From Pseudomonadota bacterium (GTDB lineage: Bacteria > BMS3Abin14): DNA of 35,102 nt. Position 1 is the stretch's first letter. Every line of letters begins with the position of its first letter. Position numbers and translations under genes: made by a program. Where the stretch lies: NCBI GenBank assembly GCA_003228585.1, contig QIEJ01000062.1, positions 1-35,102 of the forward strand. Direction: 5' to 3'. Shown in pieces: positions 25,054 through 33,032 of the stretch. The notes below the pieces were generated by a model. The model saw only the letters and a program-made list of their open reading frames with translations. It was not told where the DNA came from and did not search any database.

Positions 25054-26445
25054 ATGAGTAAGAAACCGTGGCAGGGCAGATTTCGACATGACACATCCGA
25101 TGTCATGGAACGTTTCTCCCAATCAGTATCCTTTGACAAACGCCTTTATCGCCAGGATATCGAGGGCAGTATCGCACATGCCCGGATGCTTGGTGAGAGA
25201 GGGATAATTCCAAAGGAAGATGCCCGCCTGATCATCGAGGGTTTGGAAAATATCCGGAATCAGATCGAGGATGACAGCTTTAACTGGGATCCATCCCTCG
25301 AGGATGTTCACATGAATATTGAATCCGCACTGACCCGACAGATCGGCGATGCCGGATCGCGTCTTCACACTTCACGAAGCCGCAATGACCAGGTGGGCCT
25401 GGATTTCAGAATGTATCTGCGTGAGGAAGCCAGGAGGATCAGGGATCTTCTTGTTGAACTACTGAGAGTGATCATTGAGAAGGCCGGGGAGTATTCCGGC
25501 ACTTTTATGCCCGGTTATACTCATCTGCAAAGGGCACAGCCCATTCTGCTTTCTCATCACCTCATGGCGTACTTTGAGATGTTCAGAAGAGACCACGGCA
25601 GACTGGCCGGGTTCATGAACACCCTGTCGGCATCTCCACTGGGATCAGGAGCTCTGGCCGGCACCTCTTTTCCCATCGACAGAGAGATGACAGCGAACGA
25701 ACTGGGTTTCTCCGAAGTGTCACGCAACAGCATGGACGCCGTATCGGACAGGGATTTTGTTGCCGAGTTCCTTTTCGCCGCCGCGTTGTGCCAGATTCAC
25801 CTCAGCCGCCTTGCGGAGGAGATCATTCTTTGGGCAAGCACCGAATTCTCCTTTGTGGCCCTGCCGGATTCTTACAGTACAGGAAGCAGCATGATGCCCC
25901 AGAAGAAGAATCCGGATTCAGCCGAATTGATTCGCGGTAAGACGGGCAGAATGATCGGAAACCTGACATCACTTCTGGTAACCCTTAAGGGATTGCCCAT
26001 GGCCTATAACAGGGACCTACAGGAGGACAAGGAGCCGACCTTCGACTCAGTGGACACTCTCTCCGGTTCCCTGGAAGTCATGGCGGGCCTTCTGGCAGGA
26101 TCCAGTTTTGACCGGGAACGCCTGGAAACTGCAACCGTTGACGGGTTCATCACTGCCACAGACCTGGCCGATTACCTGGTTCAGAAGGGAGTGCCCTTCA
26201 GAAATGCCCATGAGATCACCGGAAAGATTGTAAGGGACTGTCTCGACAAGGGAAGGGTTCTCTCCCAAATGTCCGTTGACGAACTGCGCACCTTCTCTGA
26301 GTATTTTAATGAGGACGCGCTTAAAATCCTGACCGTTCAGGCATCTTTGGATAAGAAAGATGTTCCCGGTGGAACAGCGCCGGCAAGAGTACAAGACGCC
26401 ATGGAGGAGGCTCGTGCTTTCCTGGCCCAGATTGACACTGATTAG
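25054..26445 (+). CDS. argH: argininosuccinate lyase
   Basis: ArgH splits argininosuccinate into arginine and fumarate, the last step of the pathway. The 463-residue protein of the fumarase/aspartase superfamily shows WQGRFRHDTSDVMERFSQS, EDVHMNIESAL, LHTSRSRNDQV and GYTHLQRAQPI. The flexible signature loop is GSSMMPQKKNPDSAELIRGK, holding the catalytic Ser. AAAGGAG lies 5 nt before the ATG. Its last 32 nt overlap the start of a small lipoprotein gene in another frame. Confidence 0.96.
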   Translation: MSKKPWQGRFRHDTSDVMERFSQSVSFDKRLYRQDIEGSIAHARMLGERGIIPKEDARLIIEGLENIRNQIEDDSFNWDPSLEDVHMNIESALTRQIGDAGSRLHTSRSRNDQVGLDFRMYLREEARRIRDLLVELLRVIIEKAGEYSGTFMPGYTHLQRAQPILLSHHLMAYFEMFRRDHGRLAGFMNTLSASPLGSGALAGTSFPIDREMTANELGFSEVSRNSMDAVSDRDFVAEFLFAAALCQIHLSRLAEEIILWASTEFSFVALPDSYSTGSSMMPQKKNPDSAELIRGKTGRMIGNLTSLLVTLKGLPMAYNRDLQEDKEPTFDSVDTLSGSLEVMAGLLAGSSFDRERLETATVDGFITATDLADYLVQKGVPFRNAHEITGKIVRDCLDKGRVLSQMSVDELRTFSEYFNEDALKILTVQASLDKKDVPGGTAPARVQDAMEEARAFLAQIDTD

Positions 26446-26602
26446 CGGTCTTTTCCTGGTAATCCTGACCATTTCATGCGGAGTGAGAGGAACACCCGTA
26501 AATCCATCGGGTCCCTGGGGGCCGGATGAAGGGAGCGCCTCAACACACGACAATGGTCGGATCGATGCTGAGAATAAGGTTGAACCGATTGACAGTCTCT
26601 GA
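26414..26602 (+). CDS. LptM/LppL-like small lipoprotein
   Basis: This is a short lipoprotein of 62 residues. The N-terminal signal segment (LTLISGLFLVILTISC) ends in a lipobox, ITISC, and is followed by GVRGTPVNPSGP. That resembles the CGLKGPL start of LptM/YifL-type lipoproteins, which in enterobacteria and pseudomonads are encoded next to lysA or dapF. In E. coli LptM assists LptD assembly in the outer membrane. I take the GTG at 26414 as the start because GGAGGAGG lies 3 nt upstream. The ATG at 26360 would put a long charged segment before the signal. It overlaps argH by 32 nt. The C-terminal part is low-complexity. The assignment rests on the lipobox and the neighbourhood. Confidence 0.7.
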   Translation: MLSWPRLTLISGLFLVILTISCGVRGTPVNPSGPWGPDEGSASTHDNGRIDAENKVEPIDSL

Positions 26603-26908
26603 TTTTGTCTGTTAGATTGTCGTTCTTTTTTCGGGGGTATAAGACCTTTAACACAGAGGGCACAGAGCCGTCCGATGGAGACGGGCCACAGAGGAAGAAA
26701 GGTTTTAAGGTGCCCGAGAATGGGTGAGATGCAAGGCCCGAGGGAGCGCGGGACCGGCTTGTCCCACCGAAGCTTTAGCGAAGGTGGAAGACGTACGATA
26801 TTATCTCCCCCTCTCCTCGGTCCTCTCCCGCCAGGGGAGAGGAAGAATATGGTAGTCGACCATTTTCAGGCCGCAGATTACCCGTTATCGCGCACCACAT
26901 AAAAATCG
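26603..26908. other. gap before lysA: R2 element and repeat fragments
   Basis: No gene is seen. CACAGAGGGCACAGAG-type repeats (about 26650-26695) precede a large R2 element that runs almost to the lysA start codon. Confidence 0.65.
26705..26900 (+). repeat. R2 leader-like element before lysA, expanded
   Basis: This begins TTAAGGTGCCCGAGAATGGG and ends GCAGATTACCCGTTATCGCG then CACCACAT, 8 nt before the lysA ATG. The outer GGTGC and GCACC can pair. The middle carries inserted modules: CTTGTCCCACCGAAGC and an inverted CTCCCCCTCTCCTCGGTCC type repeat. Confidence 0.7.
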
Positions 26909-28159
26909 ATGAATTACTTTAATTATCAGGGAAACAAACTACACTGCGAGGAAGTGCCGGTTGAAACCATCGCAGCTGAGGTAGGAACGCCCTTTTACCT
27001 GTACAGCGCATCTACGATCGAGCGCCATTACAGGGTTTTCGAAGAAGCTTTCGCGGGTGTAAACCATCTCATCTGTTTTTCCGTAAAATCCAACTCTAAC
27101 ATTGCCGTCCTCAAACTCATGGCCACTATGGGAGCGGGCGCCGATATCGTTTCGGGTGGTGAACTTTACCGTACTCTCAAGGCGGGCATCAAGCCCGGGA
27201 AAACAGTCTTCTCCGGAGTAGGAAAAAAAGAAGATGAGATCCGGTTTGCTCTCGATACGGGCATCCTCATGTTCAATGTGGAATCCTTCGAAGAGCTCGA
27301 GACCATCAACCGGATAGCAGGTTACATGAACAGAAGAGCTCCGGTTTCCCTGAGGGTCAATCCGGATGTTGATCCCAGGACCCATCCTTACATCTCCACA
27401 GGGATGGAAAAGAACAAGTTCGGGATCCCGGTGACGGAGGCATTTTATCTCTATCGTAAAGCGGCCGGAATGGACAATATCGATGTGATCGGTGTCGATT
27501 GTCATATAGGATCTCAATTGACATCCTCGGAACCGTTTGGCGAAGCCGTGGCTAAACTTATGGAACTCGTTAATGTCCTGGAGGATGATGGTATCTCCAT
27601 CAGGTACATTGATGTGGGAGGCGGCCTTGGCATCGTTTACGACAAAGAGTCCCCTCCTCTACCTTCCAACTATGCCGAGACCATCCTCGATGCGACAGGG
27701 AATACTGATAGAACACTGATCTTCGAACCAGGCCGGGTAATTGTAGGTAACGCCGGCATTCTGGTTACAAAAGTGCTTTACAATAAAAAGGGGCCCACAA
27801 AAAATTTCGTCATTGTGGATGCCGCGATGAATGACCTCATCAGACCGAGTCTGTATGATGCCTATCAGGAGGTCAGGACAGTGATTCGGTCTGATCGGGA
27901 GGAAATGGTGGCGGACATCGTCGGGCCGATCTGCGAGTCCACGGATTTTCTGGCAAGAGATCACATGCTGCCAAGGGTTCATTCGGGGGAACTGCTGGCG
28001 ATTATGAGCGCGGGTGCGTATGGCTTTCCCATGGCCTCCCAGTATAATTCCCGGCCGCGATGCGCCGAGGTCATGGCCAGGGGTGACAGATACCAGATTA
28101 TCCGTGATCGGGAGACCTACGAGGACCTGGTGAGCGGGGAGAGATTTTTTAAAGACTAG
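26909..28159 (+). CDS. lysA: diaminopimelate decarboxylase
   Basis: LysA removes CO2 from meso-diaminopimelate to give lysine, using PLP. The 416-residue fold-type III enzyme shows the PLP lysine Lys60 in CFSVKSNSN. It also has GADIVSGGELYR, ISTGMEKNKFGI, CHIGSQL, DVGGGLGI, FEPGRVIVGNAG, CESTDFLARD and AGAYGFPMASQYNSRPR. No ribosome site is visible before the ATG (26909), where the R2 element ends 8 nt away. An alternative in-frame start was not found. It is followed by dapF after an R1-bearing gap. Confidence 0.95.
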   Translation: MNYFNYQGNKLHCEEVPVETIAAEVGTPFYLYSASTIERHYRVFEEAFAGVNHLICFSVKSNSNIAVLKLMATMGAGADIVSGGELYRTLKAGIKPGKTVFSGVGKKEDEIRFALDTGILMFNVESFEELETINRIAGYMNRRAPVSLRVNPDVDPRTHPYISTGMEKNKFGIPVTEAFYLYRKAAGMDNIDVIGVDCHIGSQLTSSEPFGEAVAKLMELVNVLEDDGISIRYIDVGGGLGIVYDKESPPLPSNYAETILDATGNTDRTLIFEPGRVIVGNAGILVTKVLYNKKGPTKNFVIVDAAMNDLIRPSLYDAYQEVRTVIRSDREEMVADIVGPICESTDFLARDHMLPRVHSGELLAIMSAGAYGFPMASQYNSRPRCAEVMARGDRYQIIRDRETYEDLVSGERFFKD

Positions 28160-28473
28160 AATACAGTAGACAGTAGACGGTAGACAGAAGATAGAAGCGA
28201 ATGAGTACATGAGTGCAGTAGTGCAGAAGAGCAGGAGGATCATTCGATCGTCATCGCGAGTGACCCGAATTATGTGGGAGCGTGGCGATCTCAGCTATAT
28301 GAAACTGCTTCAGTCGCCAAACGCCTCGCCTGGAGCGGTCTCGATTATCCGAGATTGCCACGTCAGCCGTATGCTCCAGGCCTCCTCGCAATGACAGGCG
28401 CTTTCTCTTCGTTCTTTGTTCTTTGATCTTTGATCTAGCAACTAGAAACCAGAAACAAGAAACTGGAACCTAG
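28160..28473. other. lysA-dapF gap: full R1 and short periodic tracts
   Basis: No gene is seen. An AGTAGACAGTAGACGG-like simple repeat follows lysA. Then come a full R1, and a tract of TTTGTTCTTTGATC and CTAGAAACCAGAAAC units that runs to the dapF start codon. Confidence 0.65.
28250..28395 (+). repeat. R1 palindromic element, full 146-bp copy
   Basis: The outer ends GTCATCGCGAG and CTCGCAATGAC form an imperfect inverted repeat. The inner GCGTGGCGATCTC and GAGATTGCCACG form a second pair. The centre contains GTCGCCAAACGCCTCGCC. CAGGCGCTTTCTCTTCG follows. Confidence 0.85.
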
Positions 28474-29316
28474 ATGAGATATCCAATAAAATTCACAAAA
28501 ATGACCGGCACGGGTAACGATTTCATCATAATCGACAACCGGTCAGGCAACATCCGTGAGGAGGAGATGGCCGCTTTTGCCACTAACATGTGCAGGAGAC
28601 GCCAATCTGTCGGTGCCGACGGTCTGATCCTCATCCAGGATGACCCGGACCTGGATTTTTCCTGGCGGTTCTTCAACTCGGACGGAAGCAAAGCGGAAAT
28701 GTGCGGAAACGGCGCCCGCTGTGCTGCGCGTTTCGCCTCCTTGAAGGATATCGCCGGCTCTGACATGACCTTCAGGACCCTCGTCGGTCCCATCAAAGCC
28801 AGGGTAGACGGCAAGAGTGTCCGGGTCCAACTCACTCCTCCCTCAGGGATGGAAAAGAGCTTCTCCCTGAACCTCGGGGGCGGCAGTGAGCTTGAGGTCG
28901 GGTTTATCAACACCGGAGTGCCGCATGCTGTCGTTTTCGTTGAAAGCGGTGAACTTCAAAAATGCCCGGTAGTCGAATTGGGCAGGGAGATAAGGTTCCA
29001 CCCCCGGTTCGCCCCAGCCGGCACCAACGTCAATTTCGTCGAGGTTCTGAACTCGAACACCATTGGAGTGAGGACCTATGAAAGGGGCGTGGAGGGAGAG
29101 ACACTGGCTTGCGGCACCGGAGCTGTAGCATCAACAGTGCTCTGTGTGGCTCGACAGATTGCGTTTCCTCCTGTAGAGGTTCACACATCCGGAGGCGACA
29201 TCCTGAAGATTCATCTGGATCCCGGGAACCCCATGGGAGAAGAGGTATATCTGGAGGGTGCAGCCCTTATCGTCTATAGTGGACAGCTCACAGAGGAGAC
29301 TGTTCAGGGAGGTTAG
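28474..29316 (+). CDS. dapF: diaminopimelate epimerase
   Basis: DapF converts LL- to meso-diaminopimelate without a cofactor, using two cysteines. Both are present: Cys77 in EMCGNGARC and Cys213 in LACGTGAVAS. The start FTKMTGTGNDFIIIDNRSG is the family signature. The 280-residue length is normal. The ATG at 28474 has only GGAACC upstream as a weak ribosome site. The stop is one base before the dapA ATG, so dapF-dapA are coupled. It supplies both lysine (LysA) and peptidoglycan. Confidence 0.96.
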   Translation: MRYPIKFTKMTGTGNDFIIIDNRSGNIREEEMAAFATNMCRRRQSVGADGLILIQDDPDLDFSWRFFNSDGSKAEMCGNGARCAARFASLKDIAGSDMTFRTLVGPIKARVDGKSVRVQLTPPSGMEKSFSLNLGGGSELEVGFINTGVPHAVVFVESGELQKCPVVELGREIRFHPRFAPAGTNVNFVEVLNSNTIGVRTYERGVEGETLACGTGAVASTVLCVARQIAFPPVEVHTSGGDILKIHLDPGNPMGEEVYLEGAALIVYSGQLTEETVQGG

Positions 29317-29317
29317 T

Positions 29318-30196
29318 ATGTTCAAGGGAGCCATGACAGCACTGGTAACTCCGTTCCGGGAAGGGCGAATCGACGAGGATGCTCTGCGCCGTCACATTGA
29401 CTACCAGATCGAAAGCGGAATAGATGGTCTGGTCCCTTGTGGAACCACAGGGGAGGCATCCACTTTGAGCCATGATGAGCATATTGAGGTTGTCAGGATC
29501 ACGGTCGATCAGGTGGCGGGCAGAGTCCCTGTTGTCGCCGGATCAGGATCCAACTCGACCTCAGAGGCGGTGGAACTGACCAAACGGGTAAAGAACACCG
29601 GAGCCGATGCCTGCCTTATGATAACACCCTACTATAACAAGCCGACCCAGGAAGGCCTCTTCCAGCATTACAGTCATGTGGCCGCCAGGGTGGATATCCC
29701 CATCATCCTCTACAACGTCCCCGGACGAACGGGGATCAACATGGTGCCTGAAACGGTGGGACGTCTGGCCGAGGTACCTAATATTGTCGGACTTAAGGAC
29801 GCCACCGGTGATCTTAAACAGGCGAGTTATACTCTCGAACTGGTCCCCGATGACTTTGTGCTGCTTTCAGGTGAGGACACCCTGGTTTATTCCCTGATGT
29901 CCCTCGGAGGACACGGGGTCATATCTGTCACATCCAACGTGGCACCCCGGGAGATGTCCGACATGGTCAGGGCGCATCATGCAGGCGACATTAACACCGC
30001 CAAGGAGCTGCATTACCGGCTCCTGCCGCTGTGTGATGCCCTGTTTGTCGAGACCAATCCCATTCCGGTAAAGGGAGCCCTTGCTTTTATGAACAGGATC
30101 GTCAATGAACTCAGGCTTCCACTGGTTCCCTTATCGGACAAAGCCGCTCCTCAGGTTCGTAAAGCCCTTCAGGATTTCGGGATCGACGTGAGCTAG
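29318..30196 (+). CDS. dapA: 4-hydroxy-tetrahydrodipicolinate synthase
   Basis: DapA condenses pyruvate with aspartate semialdehyde, the first committed step to diaminopimelate. The 292-residue TIM-barrel protein has the Schiff-base Lys160 in IVGLKDATGD and catalytic Tyr132 in LYNVPGRTG. The TT pair in CGTTGEASTL and PYYNKPTQEGL are also typical. I start at the ATG at 29318, with GGGAGG 5 nt before it, not the ORF-track start 60 nt upstream inside dapF. A 9-bp hairpin overlaps the stop codon. dapB follows after 49 nt. Confidence 0.96.
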   Translation: MFKGAMTALVTPFREGRIDEDALRRHIDYQIESGIDGLVPCGTTGEASTLSHDEHIEVVRITVDQVAGRVPVVAGSGSNSTSEAVELTKRVKNTGADACLMITPYYNKPTQEGLFQHYSHVAARVDIPIILYNVPGRTGINMVPETVGRLAEVPNIVGLKDATGDLKQASYTLELVPDDFVLLSGEDTLVYSLMSLGGHGVISVTSNVAPREMSDMVRAHHAGDINTAKELHYRLLPLCDALFVETNPIPVKGALAFMNRIVNELRLPLVPLSDKAAPQVRKALQDFGIDVS

Positions 30197-30228
30197 GAGC
30201 CTGCCGGAGAACCTCATGGGGCTCCTAG
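30193..30228 (+). other. intercistronic hairpin at dapA stop codon
   Basis: CTAGGAGCC (30193-30201, including the dapA TAG) pairs perfectly with GGCTCCTAG (30220-30228). The loop is 18 nt. There is no T run, so it is not a standard terminator. It could protect the upstream message or tune the dapA/dapB ratio. Confidence 0.6.
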
Positions 30229-30245
30229 ATATGGAGATCTGAAGT

Positions 30246-31049
30246 ATGATCAAGGCAATCGTATCCGGAGCCGCGGGCAGGATGGGTAAAGCCGTCATTC
30301 GTGCTCTCGCCGGAGCTGAGGGCATCGTTCTGACTGGAGCTCTTGAGAGGGAAGGAAATCTGTCTCTGGGGGAGGACGCCGGGCAGATGGCCGGCGTGGA
30401 CAGGGCGGGTGTCCCGCTGATCACCAGTATTGAGTCTCTGCTGGAGGAATCTGACGTTCTCATCGATTTCACTGCCCCCGGAGCAGCTCTCCAACACATG
30501 GAAGCCTGTGCCGAAACGGGTGTCGCCGCGGTGGTCGGAACCACCGGATTTTCCCCTGAGGAGGCGGAAGCGTTTACCATCTTTGCCCAACGAACCCGTA
30601 CTGTCTTTGCCCCTAATATGAGTGTCGGGGTCAACCTTCTGTTCAAGCTGGCCGGGATGGCGGCCTTATCCCTGGGAGACAGCTACGATGTGGAGATCGT
30701 CGAGGCGCACCACCGCATGAAAAAAGACGCACCAAGCGGAACTGCTATGCGTCTCGCTGAAATAGTCGCATCAGCTCTTGGCCGGGATCTTGAGACAGAT
30801 GCCGTATATACCCGGCATGGAATGATTGGTGAGCGAACCGACAATGAGATCGGCATTCAGACCATCAGAGCGGGAGACATTGTGGGTGAGCACACACTGC
30901 TTCTTGCCGGACCAGGTGAACGACTTGAACTGACGCATCGGGCCCACAGCAGGGATAATTTCGCTCAGGGTGCGGTTCGCGCAGCCCTCTGGGTTGTGGA
31001 CCAGCCGCCGGGCCTTTACAGCATGGCGGATGTGCTGGGGTTGGATTAG
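30246..31049 (+). CDS. dapB: 4-hydroxy-tetrahydrodipicolinate reductase
   Basis: DapB reduces the DapA product to tetrahydrodipicolinate with NAD(P)H. The 267-residue protein has the nucleotide-binding GAAGRMGKAVI at residues 9-19 and the catalytic EAHHRMKKDAPSGTAM. DFTAPGAAL, GTTGFSPEE, RAGDIVGEHT and the C-terminal AALWV are also present. GGAG lies 9 nt before the ATG. It is separated from dapA by a hairpin and from dapL by a 261-bp R1-R3 gap. Confidence 0.96.
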   Translation: MIKAIVSGAAGRMGKAVIRALAGAEGIVLTGALEREGNLSLGEDAGQMAGVDRAGVPLITSIESLLEESDVLIDFTAPGAALQHMEACAETGVAAVVGTTGFSPEEAEAFTIFAQRTRTVFAPNMSVGVNLLFKLAGMAALSLGDSYDVEIVEAHHRMKKDAPSGTAMRLAEIVASALGRDLETDAVYTRHGMIGERTDNEIGIQTIRAGDIVGEHTLLLAGPGERLELTHRAHSRDNFAQGAVRAALWVVDQPPGLYSMADVLGLD

Positions 31050-31096
31050 CCAGGAAAGAGGGGGAGAATGGGCGAGGGGGCGCATGGGCTGCGATA

Positions 31097-31248
31097 GTCA
31101 TCGCGAGCGACCTGAATAATGTGAGAGCGTGGCGATCTCAGTCAGACGAGACTGCCGATGTCGCAAAAAACCTCGCCCGGACAGGTGGCCTCGGCAATCC
31201 GAGATTGCCACGTCGCTCTCATCCTGACTCGACGCTCCTCGCAATGAC
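31097..31248 (+). repeat. R1 palindromic element, full 152-bp copy
   Basis: The ends GTCATCGCGAG and CTCGCAATGAC, and the inner pair GCGTGGCGATCTC and GAGATTGCCACG, match the copy at 28250. The outer AGCG/CGCT and GAGAGC/GCTCTC parts differ but still pair. AAACGCTTTCC and an R3 tract follow. Confidence 0.85.
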
Positions 31249-31258
31249 AAACGCTTTC

Positions 31259-31289
31259 CTTTGGAATTTGGGATCTGAAATCTGGAATT
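31259..31289 (+). repeat. R3 periodic tract
   Basis: CTTTGGAATTTGGGATCTG and the following AAATCTGGAATT, ending about 20 nt before the dapL ATG. Confidence 0.65.
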
Positions 31290-31310
31290 GATTACTTCAA
31301 GGGGTCTTAC

Positions 31311-32477
31311 ATGAAAATAGAGCAGGCGGACAGGCTGAAGCAGCTCCCACCATATCTCTTCGCCCAGATCGATCGGAAGAAGGCAGAGCTTGCCGCAAAA
31401 GGGGTTGATATCATCAGCCTCGGTGTCGGGGACCCCGATCTCCCTACACCATCCCACATCATTGACCGCCTCAAACAAGCTTCCGGGGATCCTGCAAACC
31501 ACCAATATCCAAGCTACGAGGGAATGTTAAGCTTCCGACAGGCTGCTGCCGACTGGTGCCGGGGCCGTTTCGACATCGATCTTGACCCTGAGAATGAAAT
31601 CGTCTCACTCATCGGCTCCAAGGAGGGTATCGCCCACGTTCCTCTTGCCTTCGTCAACCCGGGTGAGGTGGTGCTGTGCCCTGATCCGGCTTATCCCGTC
31701 TACAATATAGGCACCCTGTTTGCGGGAGGGGAACCATACATCATGCCTCTTCTCGAGGAAAACGGCTTCCTGCCCGATCTCGATGCTATCCCCGCGCAAA
31801 TCCTCACAAGAGCCAGGCTGCTTTTTCTCAACTATCCAAACAATCCGACTTCCGCCGGCGCCACCCTGGATTTCTTCTCCCAGGTCGTGAATTTCGCCGG
31901 GAAACACGGGATCATTGTATGCCATGACGCGGCCTACACCGAGGTCTTCTTCGATGACGATCCTCCTCCAAGTTTTCTCCAGGTACCCGGTGCCAGGGAA
32001 GTCTGTCTGGAGTTCCACTCCCTGTCAAAAACCTACAACATGACAGGGTGGAGAATCGGGTTCGCATGCGGTAATCCAGACGCGGTTGCAGGTCTTGGCG
32101 GGATAAAGACCAACATCGATTCAGGTGTTTTTCAGGCGGTGCAGGAGGCCGCTATCGAAGCCATGAGTTCGGACCAGGAACCGGTTGCTGAACTGAGGCG
32201 GATCTATAAAGCCCGAAGGGATCTGGCCTGTGACTTCCTGAGAAAAAAGGGGTTCTCATTCTCTGTTCCCAAGGCAACCTTTTACGTCTGGGTCAGGACA
32301 CCTGAGGGATTGGGGTCAGCCCGGTTTGTTTCCAGGGTCCTGCAGGAGACCGGTGTGGTTCTCACCCCTGGCAACGGTTTCGGTGAGTTTGGTGAAGGGT
32401 TTTTCAGGATCTCTTTAACGGTTAATGAGGATCGTCTGAAAGAAGCTCTTGATCGGCTGGATACAGTGCAGTGGTAA
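31311..32477 (+). CDS. dapL: LL-diaminopimelate aminotransferase
   Basis: DapL converts tetrahydrodipicolinate straight to LL-diaminopimelate with glutamate as donor, replacing the DapD-ArgD/DapC-DapE steps. The 388-residue class I/II aminotransferase begins ADRLKQLPPYLFAQID and shows ISLGVGDPDLPTP, NYPNNPTSAGA, CHDAAYTEV and the PLP lysine Lys240 in SLSKTYNMTGWRIG. Its place after dapF-dapA-dapB supports the DapL assignment over general aspartate-type aminotransferases. AGGGG precedes the ATG. The folK GTG start lies inside its stop region. Confidence 0.93.
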   Translation: MKIEQADRLKQLPPYLFAQIDRKKAELAAKGVDIISLGVGDPDLPTPSHIIDRLKQASGDPANHQYPSYEGMLSFRQAAADWCRGRFDIDLDPENEIVSLIGSKEGIAHVPLAFVNPGEVVLCPDPAYPVYNIGTLFAGGEPYIMPLLEENGFLPDLDAIPAQILTRARLLFLNYPNNPTSAGATLDFFSQVVNFAGKHGIIVCHDAAYTEVFFDDDPPPSFLQVPGAREVCLEFHSLSKTYNMTGWRIGFACGNPDAVAGLGGIKTNIDSGVFQAVQEAAIEAMSSDQEPVAELRRIYKARRDLACDFLRKKGFSFSVPKATFYVWVRTPEGLGSARFVSRVLQETGVVLTPGNGFGEFGEGFFRISLTVNEDRLKEALDRLDTVQW

Positions 32478-33019
32478 AACATGGAAAGGCGATTGCAACA
32501 ACAGCTTACCTCGGATTGGGCAGCAACGAGGGAGCCAGGGAACAGGCCCTTGTAAAAGCGATAGGACGCCTGAAGATTCACCCCGAGATTACAGTTTCAG
32601 CTGTGTCCCCGGTGTACGAAACGGACCCCGTAGGCATGGTGAGTAGTCCTTTCCTCAATGCCATCGCAGCTGTTACAACGACATTAACCGCCCAACAGCT
32701 TCTCCGGGTTCTGAATGACATCGAGAAGTCCATGGGAAGATTACGGTTTCAGGGACGTAATACCCCAAGGGTTATTGACCTCGATCTTTTGCTTTTCGGT
32801 GAAACGGTATCAACAAGCAGGCGGCTCACTCTCCCTCATCCGAGGATGAAAGAGAGGCGGTTTGTCCTCATTCCGTTGACCGACCTGGCTCCCGAACTCA
32901 GGATTCCTGGAGAGGATAGTTCCGTCGCGTTTATGGCTGGAAAACTTGCGGAGAAATACCCGGAACAGGGTGTGAGACTGGTCGGGACACTTGACCAGAA
33001 ACTTATGGAGCCCTTATAA
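32471..33019 (+). CDS. folK: 6-hydroxymethyl-7,8-dihydropterin pyrophosphokinase
   Basis: FolK transfers pyrophosphate from ATP to hydroxymethyl-dihydropterin in folate synthesis. The 182-residue protein has AYLGLGSNEGAREQAL at the start, VSPVYETDPVG, and the signature RVIDLDLLLFG. LPHPRMKERRFVLIPLTDL follows. The first possible start is the GTG at 32471, overlapping the end of dapL by 7 nt. No strong ribosome site is seen, so translation may be coupled. The deoxynucleoside kinase begins 13 nt after its stop. Confidence 0.94.
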   Translation: MVKHGKAIATTAYLGLGSNEGAREQALVKAIGRLKIHPEITVSAVSPVYETDPVGMVSSPFLNAIAAVTTTLTAQQLLRVLNDIEKSMGRLRFQGRNTPRVIDLDLLLFGETVSTSRRLTLPHPRMKERRFVLIPLTDLAPELRIPGEDSSVAFMAGKLAEKYPEQGVRLVGTLDQKLMEPL

Positions 33020-33032
33020 TTTGAAACCGCCA

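Noticed and set aside
26675-26902. 75-residue ORF before lysA
   Set aside because: It is a translation of the R2 element and nested repeats.
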